A stretch of 64,000 nt of DNA from Nitrospina sp. LS_NOB (GTDB lineage Bacteria; Nitrospinota; Nitrospinia; Nitrospinales; VA-1), in assembly GCA_001542995.1 (NCBI GenBank), contig LFLA01000014.1, positions 62,001-126,000 on the forward strand, in the 5' to 3' direction. Below, in pieces: positions 55,070-62,536 of the stretch. Below the pieces are notes generated by a model. The model was not told the DNA's origin, did no database searches, and saw nothing but the letters and a program-made list of their open reading frames with translations. The position numbers and the translations under genes are program-made. Position 1 is the first letter of the stretch, and every line of letters starts with the position of its first letter.

Positions 55070-56168
55070 AGATGCGATGTCTTTTATAAATAGTTCCCCC
55101 TATCCGGTACATCGGTTCGAGAATGCCTTTGTTATCCTCCAGCAACCAGGATATCTCACACCATTTAATCTTTTTTTCCAGAGACAACCTGTAGATTTCG
55201 TAATAAAGCCAAGCATCAATTCCCAGCCTGCGGTATTTTTTCTTCACACCCAGCGTCAGCACCCGAAAAACATCAATTTTATTTTTCTTCCATAAGAACC
55301 AAGCCCAGCCAAAGGGAAACAGGCTTCCATCCATTCCCTTAAGCACTTGATTGACATCGGGAAGGGCCAGGGAAAAACCCGCCGGTTCGCCCTTTACTTC
55401 GGCAATCAAGCAAAATTCAGGATGTATGAAGGATTTCATTTCCCTTGCAGAAAATTCAAATTCTTTTTGAGTCATAGGAACGAATCCCCAATTCAGACCC
55501 CACGCCGAGTTGTAGATATCCCAAAGAATGGAAATTTCTTTATCAAATCGGCTGAGATCCAAACATCTGACGGTGAAGCGATTCCTTTGTTTCAACTTTT
55601 TCGCGGCGCGCTCCAGATAATCCGGAACCTTAACAAAGTCCAGCCGTAACGCTAAAAGATCTTTGGCCTTTTGCAAACCCCACGCCTCAAAATGTTTCCC
55701 ATAATATTCTGGGTTATAGGGGATGCCAAACATGGTGGGAGAGTCAAACCCCTCTATCAGCAAGCCGCACTCATGGTTCGTCGACAAGTTCATCGGCCCC
55801 ATAAGACGGGCATGTCCTCTTTCCTGACACCATTGATAAGCCTTGTCCAGTAAAAGCCGGGAGAGACTCGGGTCATCCCCCGACTCAAACATGCCAAACA
55901 TGCCGACAGACTCTGAGTGAAGATCCTGATAGTTCCGATCATGAACCAGAGCGATCCTCCCTACCGGTGACCGGTTGTCATCCACCGCCAGAAAAAGATC
56001 GGCTTCCGCATGTTCAAAAAACGGGTTGATGTCGGGATTCAGGAATGTTTTACGTTCCCGGATAAGAGGAGGAGTCCAGCATGGCTGGTCTTTATAAATT
56101 TTCCAGGGAAGGCGGACGAACCGATCCAAGTCCTGTCGGGTTTCAACCTTTACGAGTTTAAAACCCAT
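55047..56168 (-). CDS. GNAT-fold acyltransferase, bacterial ceramide synthase candidate
   Basis: 373 residues, a YghO-like protein. The opening W-K-I-Y-K-D-Q-P-C-W-T-P-P-L and the C-terminal GNAT motif K-K-K-Y-R-R-L-G-I-D-A-W-L-Y are typical. Proteins of this family next to spt genes were shown in Caulobacter to be the bacterial ceramide synthase (bCerS), which N-acylates the long-chain base. The spt gene ends 2 bp upstream of this start. The role here is inferred from family and context. Confidence 0.78.
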   Translation of the reverse strand: MGFKLVKVETRQDLDRFVRLPWKIYKDQPCWTPPLIRERKTFLNPDINPFFEHAEADLFLAVDDNRSPVGRIALVHDRNYQDLHSESVGMFGMFESGDDPSLSRLLLDKAYQWCQERGHARLMGPMNLSTNHECGLLIEGFDSPTMFGIPYNPEYYGKHFEAWGLQKAKDLLALRLDFVKVPDYLERAAKKLKQRNRFTVRCLDLSRFDKEISILWDIYNSAWGLNWGFVPMTQKEFEFSAREMKSFIHPEFCLIAEVKGEPAGFSLALPDVNQVLKGMDGSLFPFGWAWFLWKKNKIDVFRVLTLGVKKKYRRLGIDAWLYYEIYRLSLEKKIKWCEISWLLEDNKGILEPMYRIGGTIYKRHRIYERLITS

Positions 56169-56170
56169 TA

Positions 56171-57502
56171 TTACCTGGGGATGATGCCGAGCTTTGTCCC
56201 CAGTTTCCTGAATGAACCAAGGACTTTGTCAAGATCCGTTTGGTCATGGGCAGAGGTATAGCTGGTCCGGATCATGGCATTGAGGGGTGGCACGACCGGC
56301 GACACCGCGACTCCGGCAAAAACACCGTCATCAAAAAGGAGCCTGTTCAAATAAAGTGTGAGGGCCTCTTCTCCTATTTTTATGGGGACTATAGGAATAG
56401 AATTGTTATTCACCTGAAAACCCATATCAAAAAAACCTCTTTTTATATAAGCGGTATTTTTCTGCAACTTTTCGATGCGTTCCGGCTCATTGATCATGAT
56501 ATCCAGACCCACAATGACCCCAGCAACCGATGCAGGCGGCAGGGCCGCAGTAAAAATAAACGCCGAGGCTTTATGGCGAATGAACTCGGTGATCTTGGAC
56601 TTTGCGGAAATAAATCCACCGATGGACCCCAGGCTTTTGGAAAACGTTCCCATATAAATATCTATTTCGTCTTCCAGATTGTAGTAGTTGGCGACACCCC
56701 TGCCACTTTCACCCATGACACCCAGGCCGTGAGCTTCATCAACCATGACGTTGGCCCCGTAGTCTTTTGCGAGTTTCACAATAGCTGGAAGGTTGGCAAT
56801 ATCACCGCTCATACTGAATATACTGTCGGTAATAATTATCTTGCCTTCAACATCCGAATATTTTTTTAAATAATATTCCAGATGATCCATATCATTATGC
56901 TGATAGCGGACTGTCTTTCCCGGTGCCACCCCACACCCTTCATAGATACTGGCATGGTTTTCCCGATCCGAAAAAGCTACATCCTTTCTCCCCAGGAGAC
57001 AAGCAATAGTTCCCTGATTTGCCTGGAATCCCGTGGACATGACAATGGTATCTTCTCGGCTCAAGAAAGAGGAAAGCTTCTTTTCCAGGGTCTTATGCAG
57101 ATTGAAAGTACCATTGAGAAAACGGCTACCAGTACAACCGATGCCAAATTTTTCCAATGCCTCCCGAGCCGCTGAAATCACGCGAGGTTCCTGGGCCAGC
57201 CCGAGATAATTATTGGTAGAAACGGAAATGACTTGCTTCCCGTCAATGACAACATGGCATCCATCAATTTCCTGGATTTCCCTGAAATACGGATAAATCC
57301 CCAGCTCCTTGGCCTGCTCCGGGGCAAAGTAGCCAAAGCATTTTGCCAGAATCCCTTTTTCTTTACTGTTGGGAGGGCGCAGGTGGGAATTTTTAAAATC
57401 AAACTTCTTTTTCAATAAAGAGGTGATTTTACTCTTCTTTAAATGAGCAGGTTCTTCGTCGTCACTTTCAAGTTCATTGAGCAGGGTAAAAGGTTTTGTC
57501 AT
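56171..57502 (-). CDS. spt: serine palmitoyltransferase-like alpha-oxoamine synthase
   Basis: 443 residues, PLP-dependent. Visible: L-G-I-Y-P-Y-F-R-E-I before the domain, S-T-N-N-Y-L-G-L, C-T-G-S-R-F-L-N-G-T-F-N-L-H, N-H-A-S-I-Y-E-G, D-E-A-H-G-L-G-V and the PLP lysine in G-T-F-S-K-S-L-G-S-I-G-G-F. The N-G-T-F-x-x-H and I-F-T-A-A-L-P-P segments are like bacterial serine palmitoyltransferases rather than Kbl or BioF. It condenses serine with an acyl thioester to a 3-keto long-chain base. There is a charged extension of about 50 residues at the N-terminus. Kbl-like function cannot be excluded, but no tdh is nearby. Confidence 0.85.
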   Translation of the reverse strand: MTKPFTLLNELESDDEEPAHLKKSKITSLLKKKFDFKNSHLRPPNSKEKGILAKCFGYFAPEQAKELGIYPYFREIQEIDGCHVVIDGKQVISVSTNNYLGLAQEPRVISAAREALEKFGIGCTGSRFLNGTFNLHKTLEKKLSSFLSREDTIVMSTGFQANQGTIACLLGRKDVAFSDRENHASIYEGCGVAPGKTVRYQHNDMDHLEYYLKKYSDVEGKIIITDSIFSMSGDIANLPAIVKLAKDYGANVMVDEAHGLGVMGESGRGVANYYNLEDEIDIYMGTFSKSLGSIGGFISAKSKITEFIRHKASAFIFTAALPPASVAGVIVGLDIMINEPERIEKLQKNTAYIKRGFFDMGFQVNNNSIPIVPIKIGEEALTLYLNRLLFDDGVFAGVAVSPVVPPLNAMIRTSYTSAHDQTDLDKVLGSFRKLGTKLGIIPR

Positions 57503-57552
57503 AAGTTTCTCACCCGAAATTTATAAAAAAATTCAAACCATGATCTATAGTT

Positions 57553-58608
57553 TCAGCAGGCGGCATGCTTCCACAACTGATTCAGTGCAGGAAGTAATCC
57601 CGAGCAAACGGTTTGACCATATAAGGAGTTCTCTCCCTGATCCCGAATCAGTCGGCGATGCGCCTCTCCTAATGCGTGATAAGGCAGGTCGGGAAACAGG
57701 TGATGCGTCGCATGAAAGCGAAGACCCACCGGCGCCCATAAAGGAGTCATCCATCTATTCCCGGGGATATTGACCGAGTCCAGCATTTGGCTTGGGTAGC
57801 TCATCGCATTTTCCTTGGGGTTTTGATAGCGGTGAGCCCCCAGGGTTCTAATGGAATTAACCATAAAAATCAATGCTCCAACACAGTACCACAGGAACAG
57901 GGATATCGCGGGAATAATTTTCAGGAGGACGGCCCCCAGAAATGCCCAGGCAAAAAGGCATGCCAAAAACTCCTGAATTTTCCAATCTTCAATATTCTTC
58001 CAGGAAGACTCCGGTCTTTGATAATCTAGATCAATGATCAGCGCCGACATCCTGGCCATCATGAATGATCTCAACTTTTTATTGACCAGAGATAATGGAG
58101 TTAATACTGAAAAGCGCGCTAAAAATATAATCGGAACCAGAAAAGAAAAAAGAACATGAATGACAATCCACTTCCTCCCCTTTAAAGCGAAGGGGAAATA
58201 TTCCCCATCTTTTTCGGTTCCATAAAAATTCTGTTTATGGTGATCTAGATGAACGAACTGATAAAGAAAAACGGGAACCATAAGAGGGAAACCACAAAGT
58301 ATATTCCAGACCCAACGGAACACCTTGAAGGCGCCCTTTTTGAAATGGACAATTTCATGGATGAATAAAACTGCCCGATACAAAGCCATGCAGGAGAGAG
58401 TCACAAAAAGGATTTGCCGGGAAGAAAGAACCGGAGACATGAGGGCAAGAACAAAAGCACCCCACCCGAGAATGGCGCTAAATAAAAAATCCAACCAGTA
58501 AATAATGGGATTAGGCCGAAAGAGATCTTTCACCAGTTCTCTTGCCCTGCCCATCGGAAAACTTTCTCGCTCCTTCTGTAAATTTTCATGGGCCTGTTGA
58601 GTCAACAC
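57553..58608 (-). CDS. fatty acid desaturase-family membrane enzyme
   Basis: 351 residues, GTG start with AGGA. Three histidine boxes of the di-iron desaturase/hydroxylase family: H-E-I-V-H, H-L-D-H-H and H-A-T-H-H-L-F-P (with a late Y-H). Four transmembrane helices in two pairs. It is the first gene before spt in the cluster, 50 bp away. It might desaturate or hydroxylate the long-chain base or acyl chain; this is a context-based inference. An ordinary fatty-acid desaturase is the alternative. Confidence 0.85.
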   Translation of the reverse strand: MLTQQAHENLQKERESFPMGRARELVKDLFRPNPIIYWLDFLFSAILGWGAFVLALMSPVLSSRQILFVTLSCMALYRAVLFIHEIVHFKKGAFKVFRWVWNILCGFPLMVPVFLYQFVHLDHHKQNFYGTEKDGEYFPFALKGRKWIVIHVLFSFLVPIIFLARFSVLTPLSLVNKKLRSFMMARMSALIIDLDYQRPESSWKNIEDWKIQEFLACLFAWAFLGAVLLKIIPAISLFLWYCVGALIFMVNSIRTLGAHRYQNPKENAMSYPSQMLDSVNIPGNRWMTPLWAPVGLRFHATHHLFPDLPYHALGEAHRRLIRDQGENSLYGQTVCSGLLPALNQLWKHAAC

Positions 58609-58635
58609 AGTGATCCTGTTCGTAATGACGGGTTG

Positions 58636-58974
58636 CTAATTTTTTTCCGCGCAGGATACGCACAGAACATTTTCCGGCATGAGCATAATGCGGCCTTCTG
58701 GAATCGGGTTGGCGCAACGGGCGCAGATTCCAAAATCCGGCAAGTCCACCTTGCTCAAGGCTTTTTCAAGCTTAAGCAGTTTAGCCTTTGACGAGTTCAA
58801 CGAAGCCTCGCTTATACCCTGACTGCCGAGCGCCTCCATTCGAGTGAGACGGCCTATAGCGTTGTCCGGAGCAACTGGCTTGGAGGTTATGGTGAAAGTT
58901 TCTATCAGGTGCTTTTGCACCTCGATCTCTTCAACGATTTTCTTTTTAAGTTCCGCTCTACCTTCATCATCCAT
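58636..58974 (-). CDS. DksA/TraR-type zinc-finger protein
   Basis: 112 residues from ATG 58974. C-terminal zinc finger C-A-R-C-A-N-P-I-P-E-G-R ... C-V-S-C, preceded by a helical hairpin. The D-x-x-D-A coiled-coil tip of true DksA is not obvious. It may modulate RNA polymerase with ppGpp or act as an operon-specific factor. It lies 28 bp before the desaturase, same strand. Confidence 0.8.
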   Translation of the reverse strand: MDDEGRAELKKKIVEEIEVQKHLIETFTITSKPVAPDNAIGRLTRMEALGSQGISEASLNSSKAKLLKLEKALSKVDLPDFGICARCANPIPEGRIMLMPENVLCVSCAEKN

Positions 58975-59007
58975 ACACGATCCTACCATTAATGCGTAAA
59001 ATTCGGG

Positions 59008-59796
59008 CTATTTTGAGGCAGGAACAAATCCGGACATCGCGCATCTCTGAGCCAACAGTGGAGTGAAACGGTCAGTATCCTGGGAGAGTTCTTCCATAAA
59101 CTCATTGGCCAGATTCTGGTCTTCAAAGCATTCGTAAATATCATCCAGAAATCCGCCGCGCAAAAGCGGATGCTCAAGGAAATCACGCCCCGAGCGGGTA
59201 AAAATTTCCAGCGGCCATTCGGTCACCTCGACCTGCTCCAGACCCAGTTCCTCCAGCCATTGTTTTGCCTGGTTGGCGGAAGGACGTTCCTCTATATACT
59301 CGGCCAAGGCCTTTCGTTCCTTGACCAGGTTTCTCTGTTTCATCTCCTCGTCCACGAGGTTCCATAAAGAGTCAAACGTTCCCAGCGAGGGAAACGTCAG
59401 CACAATTTGCCCACCCGGTTTTAAGAATCGGACCAGATTGCTGAGCGCCTCAAAACGATTCGGGCGAAAAAACATGAAAGAGAGGTTGCCGGTGATGCGG
59501 TTAAAACTGGGAAGTGTCGGGGGCAAAAAACGCATGTCCCCCACCTCAAACTGCAACCAAGGCAAATGCTGGCCCTGAATTGACCGGGAACGAAGCACCT
59601 GAGACTGGTGGATGTCAATAGCCAGAACGCTTCCTTGAGGTCCTACCTGTTCCGCCAAATGAAACGCCGGGATCCCTCCCCCGGCGGCGATGTCCAGCAC
59701 CGAGTCGCCCGGTTGCAGCTGTAGTTTATGCATCAACAGTTTTGCAAAAGGGGTGGACCAAGGGTCGTTTTCAGGCAAAGGCCAGGATGGGGTCAT
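59008..59796 (-). CDS. class I SAM-dependent methyltransferase
   Basis: 262 residues. Motif I V-L-D-I-A-A-G-G-G-I-P, then V-L-A-I-D-I-H, F-E-V-G-D-M-R-F and L-K-P-G-G-Q-I-V-L-T-F. UbiE-like in layout. No substrate can be assigned. First gene of the seven-gene minus-strand run, 33 bp before the DksA-like gene; divergent from the CbiX gene. Confidence 0.85.
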   Translation of the reverse strand: MTPSWPLPENDPWSTPFAKLLMHKLQLQPGDSVLDIAAGGGIPAFHLAEQVGPQGSVLAIDIHQSQVLRSRSIQGQHLPWLQFEVGDMRFLPPTLPSFNRITGNLSFMFFRPNRFEALSNLVRFLKPGGQIVLTFPSLGTFDSLWNLVDEEMKQRNLVKERKALAEYIEERPSANQAKQWLEELGLEQVEVTEWPLEIFTRSGRDFLEHPLLRGGFLDDIYECFEDQNLANEFMEELSQDTDRFTPLLAQRCAMSGFVPASK

Positions 59797-59876
59797 AACT
59801 TTCCTTTAACTTTTTATTAATTGACCAATACGGTTATTATAAAGAGACCATCATTCTACCGGATATTAAATCTAAC

Positions 59877-60668
59877 ATGGATATTTTCACGGATGACAGA
59901 CTCCCCGACTCATACGCCCTCTGCCTTCTTGGCCACGGGAGTCGGGATCCCGAAGGCAATGAGGAATTCATGGTCCTGTGGCAAAAATTACGCGAAAGAA
60001 ACTTTTGTCAGATCACCGAAGCCGGATTTCTGGAGTTTGCCAAGCCTACTGTCGCCGAAGCTTTATCCACATGCCAGAGTAACGGCATTAAAAATATTAT
60101 TATATTGCCGAGTATTTTATTCTCCGGCGAACACACGCAAAGGGATATCCCGGATACAATCCGCGAAGTATTCCGAGACCACCCTGAAATCAATCTAATT
60201 TTTTCAGAGCCACTGGGCACACAACCTGAGATTATGGAAGTCTGCCAGGCACGCATCAAGGAAGGCGAAAAACTTTCCCAAAAATCCATTCTCCGGTCAG
60301 AAACATTGCTCATGATCGTGGGCCATGGAAGCCGCGACACAGATTTTAACTCTCAAGTCGACAAAAACCTGTTCCAGTTGGGGAAAAAACTGGGCTTCGG
60401 CAAAACCATTATCTGCTTTGCAGGAACCTCTCAACATTCTCTGGAAGACATGCAAGAAAAATTTGACCCGCAAGGATTTCACCGTGTCATTCTATTGCCC
60501 TTTTTTTTGTTCACTGGCGTCTGGGTCAAACGCGTACATGGCCTTGCCGACACTTTTCAGAAAAAATACCCGGATATCGAATTTCTCAAAGCCCCCTGCC
60601 TCAAGCATCATGATATAATTGTAAATACATTGATTCAACGTGCAAGGAAAAGTGTTTTTAACAAGTAA
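59877..60668 (+). CDS. two-domain CbiX-type sirohydrochlorin chelatase
   Basis: 263 residues, two tandem CbiX domains. Each opens with the metal-binding histidine in L-G-H-G-S-R-D (19-25 and about 143-149), and each has a second histidine. This is the long CbiX form, a homologue of CbiK/CbiX/SirB that inserts Co(II) or Fe(II) into sirohydrochlorin. With NirA needing siroheme, iron insertion is a reasonable expectation; cobalt for B12 is the alternative. It is followed within 20-30 bp by an MBL gene. Confidence 0.9.
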   Translation: MDIFTDDRLPDSYALCLLGHGSRDPEGNEEFMVLWQKLRERNFCQITEAGFLEFAKPTVAEALSTCQSNGIKNIIILPSILFSGEHTQRDIPDTIREVFRDHPEINLIFSEPLGTQPEIMEVCQARIKEGEKLSQKSILRSETLLMIVGHGSRDTDFNSQVDKNLFQLGKKLGFGKTIICFAGTSQHSLEDMQEKFDPQGFHRVILLPFFLFTGVWVKRVHGLADTFQKKYPDIEFLKAPCLKHHDIIVNTLIQRARKSVFNK

Positions 60669-60694
60669 GTCTGAATTGAAAGGTAATGTTTTTT

Positions 60695-61309
60695 ATGATC
60701 AAAGAAATCCTACCTAATTTATATAACTGGAGCGAATACTCCGAAGAAAAAAAACTGGACTTTAATGGTTACCTGATAATTGGAAAGGACGAGTCCGTTA
60801 TTATAGATCCTCCTGATTTAGGAAAGGATGATAAGGAAGAATTAGACAACCTTATAAATAGTCATTCATCCTGCCCGTTAAGGGGAATATTGTTGACCAA
60901 TGTTCACCATGAAAGAGCCAGCAGTTTATTAAAAAATCGATTTTCTGTCCCGGTTTGGGTGAATGCGCTGGACAAGGAAGCGTTGGAAGTGCCCACCGAT
61001 AAAACCTTTAAGGGAGGAGACAATTTGTTTTGCGGTATCCAGGCGATTCAATTGGGCCATCAAAAGTCACCGGGTGAAACGGCTTTTTATATGACGGACC
61101 AAAATATCATGCTAGTGGGAGATGCTTTGATCGGCAAAGTTCCTGGTCAGGTAAATATGTTACCCTCAGACAAATACCAAGACCCTGTAAAAGCCAAGGC
61201 TGGTTTGAATCGACTGATGGATTTTGAATTTGAAACATTATTAGTTGGAGATGGGGTGTCAATATTAAAGGCTGCTAAAGAAGCTGTGAAGACTTTTCTT
61301 GCTAACTGA
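60695..61309 (+). CDS. metallo-beta-lactamase-fold protein, degenerate metal site
   Basis: 204 residues from ATG 60695. MBL fold by pattern (D-F-N-G-Y-L-I-I-G; S-V-I-I-D-P-P; G-I-L-L-T-N-V-H-H-E-R-A; L-V-G-D-A-L-I-G). The normal H-x-H-x-D-H is reduced to N-V-H-H-E-R-A, and the later D-G-H-T-like motif is L-G-H-Q-K-S-P-G-E. Catalysis may be lost or altered. Same operon as the chelatase. Confidence 0.65.
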   Translation: MIKEILPNLYNWSEYSEEKKLDFNGYLIIGKDESVIIDPPDLGKDDKEELDNLINSHSSCPLRGILLTNVHHERASSLLKNRFSVPVWVNALDKEALEVPTDKTFKGGDNLFCGIQAIQLGHQKSPGETAFYMTDQNIMLVGDALIGKVPGQVNMLPSDKYQDPVKAKAGLNRLMDFEFETLLVGDGVSILKAAKEAVKTFLAN

Positions 61310-61427
61310 CTTATAAAGCCAATATCAGTTTAGTTTTTTTTGGGCTAACAGGAAATGCGGGTCGTCAGGTTTAGGAAGAAACATTATGATCTGGGTTTTG
61401 TCGCAAAATCATATCTTGGAAAATTGC

Positions 61428-62151
61428 ATGGGCGGGTTAGCCGTTTTATTCTTCCTTGCCGTTTCGCCCCCGGCTCAATCGCAAACCTCAATATTCCCAG
61501 ACATGGTACGGATCGAAGCAGACTGTTTCATCATGGGAAGCGAGGAGTTCATCGTCGAGGAACCGGAGCACAAGGTTTGCCTCAATGCCTATTACCTTGA
61601 AGTTCACGAAGTCACCCAGAAAAAATTTGAGAGCGTCCTGGGCTACAACCCGTCCCATTTCAAAGGGCCGGACCTGCCGGTGGAAAACATTTCATGGCCT
61701 GAAGCCGACAATTATTGCCGAACCTTCGCGGGTCGGCTCCCGACCGAAGCAGAGTGGGAATATGCTGCGCGGGCAGGCTCTACTGCCGCTTTTTCCTGGG
61801 GATGGGACATGGACGACGCCTCCGCCTGGCATCGGGGCAATTCGCAAAACGGCACACACCCGATAGGACAAAAAAAGGCTAATCCCTTAGGCTTTCACGA
61901 TATGAACGGCAATGTCTGGGAATGGGTCGGCGACTGGTACCGCGAAGATTATTATGAGGTGAGCGCCCTGTCGGAACCGGCGGACAATCCACTGGGATCC
62001 ACCACCGGACAGTTTGTCATCCTTCGCGGCGGTTCGTTTGAGGATGAAGCTTATTTTCTAAGATCGGCCTCACTGGTATCCACCCACTCTGAAACACCAC
62101 AACCTGGGGTTTAGATGCGCCCTCAATCCGCCACAGGAGAATCCACAATGA
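61428..62151 (+). CDS. secreted formylglycine-generating-enzyme-like (SUMF1) protein, C-terminal frameshift
   Basis: A signal peptide starts at ATG 61428 (M-G-G-L-A-V-L-F-F-L). The FGE-sulfatase domain has M-V-R-I-E-A-D-C-F-I-M-G, V-H-E-V-T-Q, R-L-P-T-E-A-E-W-E-Y-A-A-R and G-N-V-W-E-W-V-G-D-W-Y. The frame as written ends at 62114. Skipping one base near 62070-62073 (GCCTCAC-TGG) restores the family ending W-Y-P-P ... H-N-L-G-F-R-C-A and a TGA at 62149-62151 that overlaps the next ATG (ATGA). Catalytic Cys pair of true FGE is not evident, so it may be a non-catalytic or EgtB-like relative. Confidence 0.75.
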
Positions 62152-62523
62152 GAAAGATTGTTCCTCACCAGCATTCTTTTATCCCTTCTTCTCAGCCCAC
62201 AGGAAGGCTGGGCGGAAACGGTGGAGGTAGAAATCATCAAATCGGTGTTCATTCCCACAGTCATTAAAGTCAAGAAAGGCGATACGATTCGGTGGGTCAA
62301 TACGGAAGAGCTTTTGCACACAGTAACGAGCGGAAAGGCACCCCAGTCTGACGGCAAATTCAACGCCGCCTACGTTAAAAAAGAGTTTGAGGTCACCCTC
62401 GATAATGCAGGGTTCTTCGATTATTACTGCGAACTGCACCCGGCCATCATGCGTGGGGTGGTTATCGTCGACCAGGCATCGCCCGGTGGAAATGAGAAAC
62501 CCACTAGCGGTGGCAGCAGATAA
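62148..62523 (+). CDS. secreted plastocyanin-like cupredoxin (start region frameshifted)
   Basis: ATG 62148 has GGAG at 62137 and overlaps the corrected FGE stop. Read directly it leaves the frame after four codons; skipping G62160 joins M-R-K-I to F-L-T-S-I-L-L-S-L-L-L-S, a good signal peptide. The body is a cupredoxin of about 100 residues with type-1 copper ligands: L-L-H-T-V-T, then Y-Y-C-E-L-H-P-A-I-M. It may carry electrons or bind copper in the periplasm. TTG 62158 is the only direct start in the working frame and lacks a spaced ribosome binding site. Confidence 0.75.
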
Positions 62524-62536
62524 CACCGTTGCACAT

